From contig NZ_CAAAJC010000005.1 of assembly GCF_900640175.1 (NCBI RefSeq), positions 61,895 to 125,894 of the forward strand: DNA of 64,000 bases, given 5' to 3'. The notes under the pieces are model-generated. The model ran no database searches, was not told where the DNA came from, and saw only the letters and a program-made list of their open reading frames with translations. The stretch comes from Legionella sp. W10-070 (lineage in GTDB: Bacteria > Pseudomonadota > Gammaproteobacteria > Legionellales > Legionellaceae). Position 1 is the stretch's first letter. Each line of letters opens with the position of its first letter. Positions 17,856 to 26,478 of this stretch are shown piece after piece. Made by a program: the position numbers and the translations under genes.

Positions 17856-19502
17856 GTGAACGGCGCAGAGCTTGTTGTGAAATGTCTGGAAGCCCAGGGA
17901 GTAGATTGTATCTTTGGTATTCCCGGTGCCAAAGTGGATGCTATTTTCAATGCCCTGCTTGACTCCAAAATCAGGTTAATCCTTTGTCGTCATGAACAAA
18001 ATGCTGCCTTTATGGCCGCAGCATACGGGCGGCTTACACAAAAGCCGGGCGTTGTGCTGGTTACCTCGGGGCCTGGGGTAGCTAACCTTGCAACAGGGCT
18101 TTTAACTGCAACAACAGAGGGCGATCCGGTAGTGGCCATCGGTGGAAACGTACCTCGATCCATGCATTTTAAGCACTCTCACCAGGCAGCAGACAATGCC
18201 CGACTGATGGAGGCAGTGGCCAAATACAGCGTTGAGGCAGTCAGTGCTGTTAACATTGCCCAAATCATTGCAACGGCCTTTAAACAGGCAACTATGCCCC
18301 GTGCAGGTGCCTGCTTCATTAGCTTCCCCCAGGATATATTGAGCGAATCGGTGGAGGAACTGATTATCCGCCCACCGCAAAAGAGAGAACAGTTGCGTGC
18401 TGGCGAAGCTACCATCAGCAGGGCAGCAGCATTAATTGCTCAAGCAAAATTGCCCATTTTATTCCTTGGAGAAGAAGCAAGCCAACCTCAGAATACTCAG
18501 GCAATCCGCACCCTGCTTAGTCAAACCAGGATCGCCACCATCAGTACCTATCAGGCAGCAGGCGTGGTTTCAAGGGAGCTCTTCCCCTGTTTTGCCGGCC
18601 GTGTTGGCCTTTTTTGTAACCAGCCAGGAGACCGGTTGCTGGAAAAAGCCGACGTCATCCTGACCATTGGTTATAACCCGGTAGAATATGATCCGGAATC
18701 CTGGAATCCCAAAGCGGACAAGGTTATTCTTCACCTCGATGAGATATCTCCGGAAATCCGCTATGCTTACCAGCCACGTGTTGAAATTTTAGGCTCCATT
18801 GCGGAAAATATTACCTTACTTAAACAGGCTCTGGCCCAATATAAGCTGGCAAATAACCTTAGCGATGCAAAAATTTACCATGATGCATTGAATGAAAAAA
18901 TTGCCATGGGCAAAACTAAAAAAGATTTCCCAATCCATCCTTTGCGCTTTATCCATGAACTGCGCCAATATGTGGACGATGAAACACTGATTAGCTGTGA
19001 TATTGGCACGGTCTATATGTGGATGGCCCGTTATTTCCTTTCTTATCAACCACACCACCTGATGTTCAGCAACGGACAGCAAACACTGGGGGTCGCCCTG
19101 CCCTGGGCAATGGCTGCCAAACTGGCTTTTCCAAATAAAAAAGTGATTTCCATTTCAGGGGACGGGGGATTTTTATTTTCTGCCCAGGAACTGGAAACCG
19201 CTGTGCGTGAAAAATTGCACTTTGTACATTTCGTCTGGCAAGACGGCTGCTATAACATGGTCATGGAGCAGGAAATGATGAAATACCAGCGCGCCAGTGG
19301 GGTCTATTTTGGTAAAATTGATTTGATTCATTATGCACAGGCCTTTGGTGCAAAAGGCTTTGAATTAAAAAGCCCTGAAGAAATCATCCCGGTACTGCAG
19401 GAAGCACAGGCAGAACATGTTCCAGTGCTGATTAATGTTCCGATAGATTATCGTGATAACCCGGAGCTTTTTGCTGCTGTTAATCCTGATCCAATCCATT
19501 AG
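17856..19502 (+). CDS. alsS: Acetolactate synthase, catabolic AlsS/BudB type
   Basis: A 548-aa thiamine-diphosphate enzyme that condenses two pyruvates to acetolactate. It shows FGIPGAKVDAIFNALLDS, the ThDP-activating Glu47 (CRHEQNAAF), TSGPGVANLATGL, and the ThDP/Mg motif GDGGFLFSAQELETAV near residue 434 with VWQDGCYNMV. The pattern is closer to AlsS/BudB than to anabolic IlvB, and no small regulatory subunit follows. It starts at GTG 17856 with AAAGGA 10-15 bases upstream; a minimal ATG-AAA-TAA lies directly before the GTG. It forms a tight operon with a DoxX-like and a CMD-like gene; no acetolactate decarboxylase is present nearby. Confidence 0.88.
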   Translation: MNGAELVVKCLEAQGVDCIFGIPGAKVDAIFNALLDSKIRLILCRHEQNAAFMAAAYGRLTQKPGVVLVTSGPGVANLATGLLTATTEGDPVVAIGGNVPRSMHFKHSHQAADNARLMEAVAKYSVEAVSAVNIAQIIATAFKQATMPRAGACFISFPQDILSESVEELIIRPPQKREQLRAGEATISRAAALIAQAKLPILFLGEEASQPQNTQAIRTLLSQTRIATISTYQAAGVVSRELFPCFAGRVGLFCNQPGDRLLEKADVILTIGYNPVEYDPESWNPKADKVILHLDEISPEIRYAYQPRVEILGSIAENITLLKQALAQYKLANNLSDAKIYHDALNEKIAMGKTKKDFPIHPLRFIHELRQYVDDETLISCDIGTVYMWMARYFLSYQPHHLMFSNGQQTLGVALPWAMAAKLAFPNKKVISISGDGGFLFSAQELETAVREKLHFVHFVWQDGCYNMVMEQEMMKYQRASGVYFGKIDLIHYAQAFGAKGFELKSPEEIIPVLQEAQAEHVPVLINVPIDYRDNPELFAAVNPDPIH

Positions 19503-19511
19503 GAGAGAAAA

Positions 19512-19964
19512 ATGATTACTCTAACCGCCTGGTTGGTCGTCCGGGTTGTATTTGCTGCCTTTTTTCTATATCCCATCTATGGGTTCTTAAGAAACTGGTC
19601 TTCTGCAAAGCAGACTGCAACGTTAATCTATCCGCGCTATCCTGCTTTGCAGGCAATACTCATGATCCTTCTCATGTTGATAATAGCCATCTCGATCTTG
19701 TTTGGCATTTATGGCCGAATTGGCGGCCTGGTTGCCCTGATATTTTCTCTGCTAGGGGTCGTTGCTCACCACGCCTGCTCACGCAGCCTGGCCAAACTGC
19801 AACTGTCAAAGGCTGCCTCGGCTGAGGATCAAGCGATTTTCACCCAGGCAAAAGAAATAGGACAAATCGGCCATCTTACCTCCGCACAAAAAAACTATGT
19901 CATTGCAGCAATTTCTTTTTTCTTTATGCTGCTTGGTACAGGGCCATTTAGCGTAACACCGTAA
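19512..19964 (+). CDS. DoxX-like inner-membrane protein
   Basis: A 150-aa protein with four predicted membrane segments: about 5-22 (LVVRVVFAAFFLYPIYGF), 45-67 (ILMILLMLIIAISILFGIYG), 70-88 (GGLVALIFSLLGVVAHH) and 128-145. The layout resembles DoxX/DoxD-type four-helix proteins. It starts 9 bases after the alsS stop with GGAGAG in front. Its role may be quinone- or redox-linked, but the sequence gives no cofactor ligand. Confidence 0.7.
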   Translation: MITLTAWLVVRVVFAAFFLYPIYGFLRNWSSAKQTATLIYPRYPALQAILMILLMLIIAISILFGIYGRIGGLVALIFSLLGVVAHHACSRSLAKLQLSKAASAEDQAIFTQAKEIGQIGHLTSAQKNYVIAAISFFFMLLGTGPFSVTP

Positions 19965-19979
19965 CCAGGGAGAAAAGCA

Positions 19980-20354
19980 ATGAACCGCTATGAAAAAGGC
20001 ATGAATATCATGCGTGATCATTTAGGGGAAACCGCCGAACAATATATTAATGAAATCGCCCAAATTGCTCCTTTATTTGCCAAAGTCAATGTTGAATTTC
20101 CTTTTGGCGATTTATATGGCCATAAAAGTTCACTGGATCAGAAGACAAGAGAACTTGCAACTATTGCCGCCCTGACAGTGCAGGGCTTCTCCATCCCCCA
20201 GTTAAAAGTGCATATTCGCTGCGGATTAAATTGCGGGGCAAGCAAAGAAGAGATCGTGGAAATTATTACGCAAATGATTGCTTATTGTGGTTTTCCTGCA
20301 GCCACCAATGCAATCCTGGCGGCCAAAGATATCTTCGATGAACTGGCAAGCTAA
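19980..20354 (+). CDS. Carboxymuconolactone decarboxylase (CMD)/AhpD-like protein
   Basis: A 124-aa all-helical CMD-fold protein: KTRELATIAALTVQG, then LKVHIRCGLNCGASKEEIVEII and YCGFPAATNAILAAKD. The His and two Cys residues in the HIRCGLNCG block sit where CMD-family members place their active-site helix, but the spacing is not the CxxC of AhpD peroxidases, so peroxidase activity is uncertain. It is the third gene of the alsS operon, 15 bases after the DoxX-like gene. AGGGAGAA precedes the ATG. Confidence 0.8.
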   Translation: MNRYEKGMNIMRDHLGETAEQYINEIAQIAPLFAKVNVEFPFGDLYGHKSSLDQKTRELATIAALTVQGFSIPQLKVHIRCGLNCGASKEEIVEIITQMIAYCGFPAATNAILAAKDIFDELAS

Positions 20355-20373
20355 GTAGATACCCAAGATACTT

Positions 20374-21459
20374 CTATTTTGGAGACGATACAGGATTGTC
20401 TTCATCAGGCCGATCTTTGGGCTGAAATAATTTTTCTCTGGAAAACAGGCTGTTTTTTCCGGCCAGCATTGATTCATAATTTCTGACCATCTGGCGGACT
20501 TTTGGCGGGGCGTCATTGCTTACTGCAGTATTCATTTTTTCTAAAATCGTCTTCCTTGCCGATTCAGCTTCCACCATCGCCTCACACAGCGCCCTTACCT
20601 TATTAATGGCTGTCGTATCCTTACTATTCATTATTCTCCACCATCCTCCAATGGAAAAATGGTGCCTGAATAAAGCATTATAATCCTTTTCAACAGTACC
20701 ACCCTGCTGCATCAAAACAGACTGAAGGTAAGCTATTTGCCTGGTCAAAGGCAGGTATTTCCTAAAATTATCCATATGGCTTGTTTCTATTTTCAGGCGA
20801 TCCACCTGTCTGGCATTAAGATAAACGTTTGTTGCTTGAAATCTCTTTAACTCCTCTTCCTCCACTCTTTCTGCAATTTTATCCAAGCTGTTTAGCAGCA
20901 CTGTCAGCGTCTGAACACGTTTCCTATCTAATGCGTTCCCCTGTTGGCGACTCACCATATATTCCCTGATATCCTGCCTGATGCGGTTGACTTTTTGCAG
21001 AAGATTTTGATATGGGGATTGATCCGCAAGCATTCCCTTCTTAAACCGTTTACAGGAGGTAAGAATCTGCCGTTTGCTTTCTGAGCCGATAAAACAGGAG
21101 TTGGTAATCTGCCGCTCAAATTGAGGGAGTGGGTCATTGCCACCTCGATAAAGACAATCTATCCAGGCCGGTAATTTTGCAATGGCCAAAGCCAACGAAG
21201 GGATATTATCCACCATGGTCAGGACGTCTTCAGGACGGATAAAATCAGGGAGCCTAGCCTGGTATACTTCAATGGAAGCAAGCTGATGCATGATAGACAA
21301 GGCCGAGCCTGAAAGAATAGTCGCTTGCTCAATGCTCATGTCAGGACCAAGTTCAACTATATTGCGCATTAGTGCCTGAAAATTCCTTTCAATTTGCTTA
21401 ACCTTTTTTTCCTGGCGAGAAAAACGAAAATCCCTGTATTCTTTTTTCATAATCTTCAT
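20374..21459 (-). CDS. Orphan helical protein (361 aa)
   Basis: A basic, almost entirely helical soluble protein without a signal peptide, membrane segment or known motif. It has long coiled-coil-like stretches (about 10-30, 165-225) and a charged Pro-rich tail (KDRPDEDNPVSSPK). ATG 21459 is followed three codons later by ATG 21450 (MKKEYRDF); either could be used. Its composition resembles Legionella effector candidates, but no homology can be claimed. It converges on the CMD-like gene with a 20-base gap. Confidence 0.6.
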   Translation of the reverse strand: MKIMKKEYRDFRFSRQEKKVKQIERNFQALMRNIVELGPDMSIEQATILSGSALSIMHQLASIEVYQARLPDFIRPEDVLTMVDNIPSLALAIAKLPAWIDCLYRGGNDPLPQFERQITNSCFIGSESKRQILTSCKRFKKGMLADQSPYQNLLQKVNRIRQDIREYMVSRQQGNALDRKRVQTLTVLLNSLDKIAERVEEEELKRFQATNVYLNARQVDRLKIETSHMDNFRKYLPLTRQIAYLQSVLMQQGGTVEKDYNALFRHHFSIGGWWRIMNSKDTTAINKVRALCEAMVEAESARKTILEKMNTAVSNDAPPKVRQMVRNYESMLAGKNSLFSREKLFQPKDRPDEDNPVSSPK

Positions 21460-21635
21460 CCATGAAAGACTATTATATTTAACTATATATCATTAATGAG
21501 ATAATTCCATTTTCCGACCTTCCTATGGGTGCGATTAAGACTGCGGTTGGTGTTAATTAATGGTAGTCCGGATGAAAGATAGATACTGCTGAAACGCTCT
21601 GACGGCTAAATTCTGTTAAGTATCAATTGGGACGA

Positions 21636-22106
21636 TCAGCGGAAGGAACAATCCTGCAATGGCAGAACATCTCTTGAGCCGTTTTGCTCATTTGAGAATC
21701 GTTCATTTGCACGCCATGAAACCAAAGAAGACAAGGATTGCTGAACCCTCTCCTGACTAACAATTTTGGGCCAATAACTGCATTCATTAAAAGGTTTATT
21801 GTATTGTCTGAATACTTCGATGAATGCACTTCGCATAGAATCAGAATTGGACCATGCAACAACAGGCAAGTTTGGATTGGCTTGCCAAATCATATCTGCC
21901 AAAGCAGGACCATTACAACGTAAACCATCGCTGGCTCCCAGGTCTCCATCTAGTATCACAAGTGATGGCTTATTTCCTGTAACATAGCTTAAGGCACTTA
22001 GGCTGTCTTTTGCCAGCAGAACCTGTATTTGCTTGTCTACTGTTAAAAGCAAGCGACTTAGACAGAATGCATTAAATGCATTATCCTCAACAATTAGCAC
22101 ACGCAT
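21636..22106 (-). CDS. Stand-alone response-regulator receiver protein
   Basis: A 156-aa protein consisting of one receiver domain plus a short tail. Acidic pocket residues Glu7-Asp8 (VLIVEDNAF), phospho-acceptor Asp53 (LVILDGDLG), a Ser at 86 (VVAWSNSD) and the conserved Lys104 (YNKPF) are all present, so it should be phosphorylatable. It has no output domain, as in CheY/Spo0F-type relays. It lies 62 bases downstream of rpiA with its own strong ribosome-binding site, which sits in a hairpin. No histidine kinase is in the window. Confidence 0.85.
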   Translation of the reverse strand: MRVLIVEDNAFNAFCLSRLLLTVDKQIQVLLAKDSLSALSYVTGNKPSLVILDGDLGASDGLRCNGPALADMIWQANPNLPVVAWSNSDSMRSAFIEVFRQYNKPFNECSYWPKIVSQERVQQSLSSLVSWRANERFSNEQNGSRDVLPLQDCSFR

Positions 22107-22110
22107 GGAA

Positions 22111-22135
22111 ACTCCTTCTATTCCTCAGAAGGAGT
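22111..22135 (-). promoter_or_regulatory. Hairpin enclosing the ribosome-binding site of the receiver gene
   Basis: In the mRNA, ACTCCTTCT pairs perfectly over 9 bases with AGAAGGAGT across a 7-base loop. The 3' arm contains the AAGGAG Shine-Dalgarno sequence 5-6 bases before the ATG. Folding would hide the site; coupling to upstream ribosomes, a protein or temperature could open it. Confidence 0.5.
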
Positions 22136-22168
22136 ATAATGGCTGAACCTTAAGACAAGCTTAAGAAA

Positions 22169-22819
22169 TCAACCCAGCGTTTGAATTCCATTTGCTGATG
22201 CGATCAACACTTTATCGGCCGTGCGCCTGGCGAACAAACCATTATCAACAACACCCGGTATAACCTTGATTGCTTCCTCTAATTCAATGGGTTGCGTTAT
22301 TTCAAGGTTATAAACATCAAGGATTATATTGCCATTGTCAGTAGTAAAACCCTCACGATATTCCGGATCACCGCCAAGCTTCACTATTTCACGGGCAACA
22401 AAGCTACGGGCCATAGGAATAACCTCTACAGCAAGCGGAAAAGTCCCCAAATGCTTGACCAGTTTTGACTCATCAACGATACAAATAAATTGTTCAGCCG
22501 CAGAGGCAAGAATTTTTTCCCGCGTCAGGGCCCCTCCGCCTCCTTTTATCATCTGCCGTTGTTCAGTGACCTCATCTGCCCCATCGATATAAACAGGCAC
22601 CTCGGTGGCGACATTTAAGTCAATGACAGGGATGCCTAAAGAACGCAAACGGATTTCAGTAGCTGTGGAACTAGCCACGCAAGCATCGATGCGATGCTTG
22701 ATTGTCGTCAGCTGATCAATAAAATAGTTTACCGTTGAACCCGTACCCACGCCGATGATCATTTCATCATCTAGGTAATCCAACACAGCCTTGGCAACCG
22801 CTTCTTTCAACACGCTCAT
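22169..22819 (-). CDS. rpiA: Ribose-5-phosphate isomerase A
   Basis: This interconverts ribose-5-phosphate and ribulose-5-phosphate in the non-oxidative pentose phosphate pathway. Signature blocks: [11 protein letters not shown] at 24-34 (phosphate loop), DGADE at 79-83 with the catalytic Asp, and [11 protein letters not shown] at 92-102 with the active-site Lys and Glu. It has 216 aa, the standard length. The receiver gene follows on the same strand. Confidence 0.97.
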   Translation of the reverse strand: MSVLKEAVAKAVLDYLDDEMIIGVGTGSTVNYFIDQLTTIKHRIDACVASSTATEIRLRSLGIPVIDLNVATEVPVYIDGADEVTEQRQMIKGGGGALTREKILASAAEQFICIVDESKLVKHLGTFPLAVEVIPMARSFVAREIVKLGGDPEYREGFTTDNGNIILDVYNLEITQPIELEEAIKVIPGVVDNGLFARRTADKVLIASANGIQTLG

Positions 22820-22892
22820 ATTTTCTACCCGCTACTAATTACCGTCTAAAACTTGCTGCCTTAAAGCATTTACTTTAGTGCCTGCGGCAACT

Positions 22893-23264
22893 TTATTCAC
22901 CCACTGTAGGTGCTGTGAGCGGAACAACATTGGTTGGTTTACTACCTGTTGTCGCTGTTGTCTCCTGCCTGGTAGTCGTTGTTTGTTGGCTGGATGAATC
23001 CGATGACGATGCCGGATTTGCCGTTACTTTAGGGGTCGTTGTATAAGATGACGAACTCGCGGCAGAAGATGAGCCGCCTTGGGAAGCTGCAGCAGAGGGC
23101 CGCGCACTTCTGGAGTCATACCCAGGCCCACTGCTTCTATAACTATAGTCAGGTGAGTCGGTAAAAAGTTGCTCTATGCCCTGGCAGCCCGACAGTAATA
23201 ATGGTGAAGACAAAAACAAGGTATGGATAAAAGCAGGTAATAAACGTTTCTTTTTCATATTCAT
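22893..23264 (-). CDS. Small Ser/Thr-rich lipoprotein
   Basis: A 123-aa protein with a lipoprotein signal: basic start (MNMKKKRLLP), hydrophobic stretch and lipobox LLSGC with Cys27. The remaining 96 residues are low-complexity Ser, Thr, Ala and Gly, so it is probably an unfolded surface or periplasmic spacer. No function can be assigned. It runs divergently from the cysteine/cystathionine synthase gene. Confidence 0.7.
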   Translation of the reverse strand: MNMKKKRLLPAFIHTLFLSSPLLLSGCQGIEQLFTDSPDYSYRSSGPGYDSRSARPSAAASQGGSSSAASSSSYTTTPKVTANPASSSDSSSQQTTTTRQETTATTGSKPTNVVPLTAPTVGE

Positions 23265-23388
23265 CCCTGGAGAATTATTATTCTGAACAGCTTTTATTCT
23301 AGCTACTATGGCCTGACTTGTAAAATTGATTTCAAAAGAATTGGTTGAATTTAAACAATTTTATCCTTATTAGCCCTACCTCGCTTAA

Positions 23389-23416
23389 TTGACGCCCTCT
23401 GGTTTCTGCGTATACT
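23389..23416 (+). promoter_or_regulatory. Sigma-70-like promoter for the cysteine synthase gene
   Basis: TTGACG at 23389-23394 and TATACT at 23411-23416 are separated by 16 bases, about 30 bases before the ATG. This is one of the clearest housekeeping-type promoters in the window. Confidence 0.6.
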
Positions 23417-23444
23417 GGGTAGCAAATTCATTATAAGGATAATC

Positions 23445-24395
23445 ATGATTTACTCGACAATTCTTGACGCGATAGGCCATACGCCGATAGTGAAATTAAA
23501 TCATATCGGCAATGATTTAGCCTGCGGACTCTACGCAAAATGTGAATTCTTAAATCCTGGTGGTTCAGTTAAAGATCGCATTGGCTTTGAAATGGTTAAA
23601 AATGCCGAACTTGCCGGACGCATAAAACCTGGGGATACATTAATTGAACCGACCTCGGGAAATACAGGTATTGGAATTGCCCTGGCAGGCGCTGTCATGG
23701 GTTATAAAATTATTATTACCATGCCCAATAAGATGAGTCATGAAAAGCAGGCCATACTTGAACGCCTGGGTGCAACGATCTATCGTACGCGTACAGAAGC
23801 AGCCTGGAATGATCCGGATAGCCATATTTCCTTAGCAAAAGAACTGCAGCAAGAAATCCCCAATTCCCACATTCTCGATCAATACGCCAACCCTGATAAT
23901 CCCAATGCCCATTATAAAGGGACTGCACAGGAAATTATTGACGATTTTGGCAAAGAGCTGCACATGGTCGTTGCTGGAGTAGGAACAGGGGGTACTATCA
24001 CAGGAATCGCTCGCCGATTGAAGGAATATAATCCTGAGATCCAAATCATCGGCATCGACCCTGTCGGTTCCATTTTGGGGGGCGGTGATGAGATCAAGCC
24101 CTATCATGTTGAAGGAATAGGTTATGATTTTTTCCCTGAAGTACTTAATAATAACTTAATTGATAAATACATTAAGACTAAGGATAAAGACTCCTTTCTT
24201 ATGGCAAGACGGTTGATTCAGGAAGAGGGTTTACTGGTTGGAGGCTCTTCAGGCGCTGCCATGTGGGGTGCATTACAGGCAGCAAAAAACCTGGGAGCAG
24301 GTCAAAAATGCCTGGTTATCCTCCCTGATTCTATTCGTAATTATATGTCCAAGTATGCTAATGATGAGTGGATGAGGGAGCAGGGTTTTCTTTGA
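23445..24395 (+). CDS. PLP-dependent cysteine synthase / cystathionine beta-synthase
   Basis: A 316-aa fold-type II PLP enzyme. The PLP lysine is Lys43 in GGSVKDRIG; the substrate loop TSGNTG is at 70-75, the phosphate-binding GVGTGGT at 178-184 and GGSSG at 266-270. The segments VEGIGYDFFP and LVILPDSIRNYMSKYANDEWM are more typical of cystathionine beta-synthase than of CysK, although the regulatory CBS domains are absent. It may therefore make cystathionine from homocysteine and serine, or cysteine from acetylserine; sequence alone does not decide. Confidence 0.88.
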   Translation: MIYSTILDAIGHTPIVKLNHIGNDLACGLYAKCEFLNPGGSVKDRIGFEMVKNAELAGRIKPGDTLIEPTSGNTGIGIALAGAVMGYKIIITMPNKMSHEKQAILERLGATIYRTRTEAAWNDPDSHISLAKELQQEIPNSHILDQYANPDNPNAHYKGTAQEIIDDFGKELHMVVAGVGTGGTITGIARRLKEYNPEIQIIGIDPVGSILGGGDEIKPYHVEGIGYDFFPEVLNNNLIDKYIKTKDKDSFLMARRLIQEEGLLVGGSSGAAMWGALQAAKNLGAGQKCLVILPDSIRNYMSKYANDEWMREQGFL

Positions 24396-24450
24396 TAATG
24401 GCGGAATGAAATTTAGCCTGGGCGCAGCAACTCATCACCACTGACGGTTG

Positions 24451-24592
24451 GGGCTGTGGACAATTGATCCCTACTGCCTACGTACCGCGCTTTATGCGCG
24501 GTATCCAGAGACCTGATTCAAAAAAACTCTGTGTTAAGCGCGAATATCGTACTGGATACCGCGCATAAAGCGCGGTACGTAGGGGCAATTAG
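24451..24592. repeat. Palindromic dispersed repeat, copy 1 (eroded ends)
   Basis: Two perfect 32-base inverted arms (24477-24508 and 24552-24583) start CCTACGTACCGCGCTTTATG. Each arm holds its own hairpin ACCGCGC-TTTAT-GCGCGGT, so the unit is a nested palindrome. It shares GTGGACAATTG and the CCGCGCTTTATGCGCGG core with the copies at 25690 and 38266. It follows the cysteine synthase gene and could act as its terminator. Confidence 0.75.
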
Positions 24593-24626
24593 ACTATTGC
24601 TTAAATTTAAATCATTCGGCGCTCTA

Positions 24627-24768
24627 GGTTCTGTGCACTTATCGCTAGCTTGAGTCAAAAAGCCTTGATTGGCGAGCACCGAAGCGGGGCATACATAGAA
24701 GTATGTGAGCATCGGAGCGCAGAAAATCAAGGCTTTTTGGCCAAGATAGTAGATAAGTGCACAGAACC
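24627..24768. repeat. Palindromic MITE overlapping the ctaE stop codon
   Basis: The terminal inverted repeat GGTTCTGTGCACTTATC is perfect at both ends, and an inner pair (AAAAAGCCTTGATT and AATCAAGGCTTTTT) extends the stem. TA flanks at 24625-24626 and 24769-24770. The ctaE stop TAG is TA from the flank plus G from the element end. It has no coding potential. Confidence 0.8.
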
Positions 24769-25637
24769 TACAGCCAGTAAACAAAGATAAACAGGAATAG
24801 CCAGACAACGTCTACAAAATGCCAGTACCAAGCTGCTGCCTCAAAGGCAAAATGACGCTCTGGAGTAAAATGGCCACGAATGCAACGTATCAGGATCACA
24901 ATTAGCATAATCGTACCAATCGTCACATGCAGTCCATGGAAACCGGTTAACATAAAGAAGGTTGTTCCATAAATACCAGCATCCAACGTCAGATTCATCT
25001 CTGTATAAGCCTCATGGTACTCAAACGACTGCAATGCCAAAAACAATATGCCAAGGGCGATAGTTAAGGCCATGCCAACAATTAGCTGTTTACGTTTGTT
25101 AAGCTTAAGTGCCCAGTGAGCCCAGGTAATAGTCACACCGGAGGTTAACAGGATAAGGGTGTTAATTGCAGCTAGCCCCCATGCCTTCATTGCCTCATCA
25201 GCGCCAACAAAGACCTGGTTATTGGGGTTGACCAGCAACGGCCAGTCCGCCTTGAAATCACTCCATAAGGTAATATGGGTAATGGGATGAAGATCTCCTC
25301 CCAATACCGGCACAGACCAAAAACGAGCAAAAAACAGGGCACCAAAGAAAGCACCGAAAAAACATACCTCTGAAAAAATAAACCAGCCCATTGCCCAGCG
25401 AAAAGAGCGATCCACTTGCAGGTCATACAACCCCTTCTCATTTTCATAAATTACCTGGCCAAACCAGCCAAACATCATGACGACTAGAATAAGCAGACCT
25501 AAGGTAAAAACATAAGGGCCATACCAATCATGGTGTAACCAGGAGGCAGCACCAACCAAAGTGGTAGTTAAGCCAATTGAGCCAACTAAAGGCCAATGAC
25601 TGGGTTTAGGGACATAATAAGTGCCGTGTGCTCCCAT
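24768..25637 (-). CDS. ctaE: Cytochrome c oxidase subunit III
   Basis: About 289 aa with seven membrane segments, in the inner membrane, part of an aa3-type oxidase with ctaD and ctaC. Starts MGAHGTYYVPKPSHWPLVGS; family blocks include FFGAFFGALFFARFWSVP, FEYHEA, GFHGLHVTIGTIML and AAAWYWHFVDVVWLFLFIFVYWL. ATG 25637, with AGGAG upstream, is preferred over ATG 25676. The stop codon is shared with the palindromic repeat, and another repeat separates it from ctaG. Confidence 0.95.
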   Translation of the reverse strand: MGAHGTYYVPKPSHWPLVGSIGLTTTLVGAASWLHHDWYGPYVFTLGLLILVVMMFGWFGQVIYENEKGLYDLQVDRSFRWAMGWFIFSEVCFFGAFFGALFFARFWSVPVLGGDLHPITHITLWSDFKADWPLLVNPNNQVFVGADEAMKAWGLAAINTLILLTSGVTITWAHWALKLNKRKQLIVGMALTIALGILFLALQSFEYHEAYTEMNLTLDAGIYGTTFFMLTGFHGLHVTIGTIMLIVILIRCIRGHFTPERHFAFEAAAWYWHFVDVVWLFLFIFVYWL

Positions 25638-25689
25638 TGTATCTATTTCTCCTGTTCTACTATCTTTGAATTGCAATCAATGATGCCTA

Positions 25690-25850
25690 GAGTCTGTTGA
25701 TATTTCAACCTAAGCTGCTCACTTCCCGCGCTTTATGCGCGGGATCCACGCAAACCACACGAAACTAACCATTCTCTTGACAAAATTTGAGAATAGATTC
25801 CGCGCATAAAGCGCGGAACGTAGGCTCTGGTTCCAATTGTCAACAGAACC
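25690..25850. repeat. Palindromic dispersed repeat, copy 2, between ctaG and ctaE
   Basis: The ends GAGTCTGTTGA and TCAACAGAACC are imperfect inverted repeats flanked by TA at 25688-25689 and 25851-25852. Inside are CCCGCGCTTTATGCGCGGG and CCGCGCATAAAGCGCGG hairpins. About 160 bases align with copy 3 near 38.3 kb in inverse orientation. The ctaG stop TAG again consists of flanking TA plus the element's terminal G. In the transcript it would fold strongly within the cox operon. Confidence 0.8.
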
Positions 25851-26386
25851 TAGTTAATTATTTTATTTGTCACATCATACAAGGTGTAGGATAAAGTAAT
25901 CGTTCTGATATTTGCCGGTAAATCGGTATCCAAATGAAATAACAAAGGCATATCCATTGCCTCATGACCGTTTAAAGTTTGCTGCGTAAAACAAAAGCAC
26001 TCGGTTTTTTTCAGATACTTGGCAGCAATGCCAGGCGTAATACTGGGAATAGCCTGAACTGTCATACGGTAATTGCTCATATTTTCAGCATAAAAAGCAA
26101 GTTTAGCTATTTCGCCAGGATGCACTTTTATCTTTGTTGTCTTGGGGTAAAAAGCCCAAGGTATACTGCTATTGTGGGTTGCAACAAACTCGACCGTCAC
26201 TTCCCGATTCTTTTCAATTCTAGTTTTGTCAGCATCATAGGCAACCCCGTCCTGATAGACTTTGCCATTAATGCCCAAGGCTTTGCACAGGCTATTATAG
26301 ATAGGTACCAAGGCAAACCCAAAGGCAAACATACCGATGACAATAATGGCCAGGGTTGTAACCAATCTTGTATGACTTTTAGCCAT
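25850..26386 (-). CDS. ctaG: Cytochrome c oxidase assembly protein CtaG/Cox11
   Basis: 178 aa. A single N-terminal membrane anchor (TLAIIVIGMFAFGFALVPIY at about 11-30) is followed by a periplasmic immunoglobulin-like domain. It delivers copper to the CuB site of subunit I. The copper-binding motif is CFCFTQQ near residue 130, and the conserved SIPWAFYP block is also present. It lies between ctaD and ctaE, the usual order. Confidence 0.95.
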   Translation of the reverse strand: MAKSHTRLVTTLAIIVIGMFAFGFALVPIYNSLCKALGINGKVYQDGVAYDADKTRIEKNREVTVEFVATHNSSIPWAFYPKTTKIKVHPGEIAKLAFYAENMSNYRMTVQAIPSITPGIAAKYLKKTECFCFTQQTLNGHEAMDMPLLFHLDTDLPANIRTITLSYTLYDVTNKIIN

Positions 26387-26410
26387 GCTCTCTCGCTATT
26401 TAAAAACCAT

Positions 26411-26472
26411 GCATTACCGGTGTGCTACCAGTAATGCCGGGTATTCATTGGTGTTAAGCCAACTAATACCCG
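26411..26472 (-). promoter_or_regulatory. Two hairpins in the ctaD-ctaG intergenic region
   Basis: CGGGTATT (26438-26445) pairs with AATACCCG (26465-26472), and GCATTAC pairs with GTAATGC (26411-26437), an inner GGT/ACC pair extending the second stem. They lie just after the ctaD stop. Neither is followed by a T-run in the transcript direction, so RNA processing or stability is more likely than termination. Confidence 0.4.
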
Positions 26473-26478
26473 ATATTA

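Noticed and set aside
24400..24770. CRISPR array
   Set aside because: The repeats are inverted palindromes, not regularly spaced direct repeats, and no cas gene is nearby.
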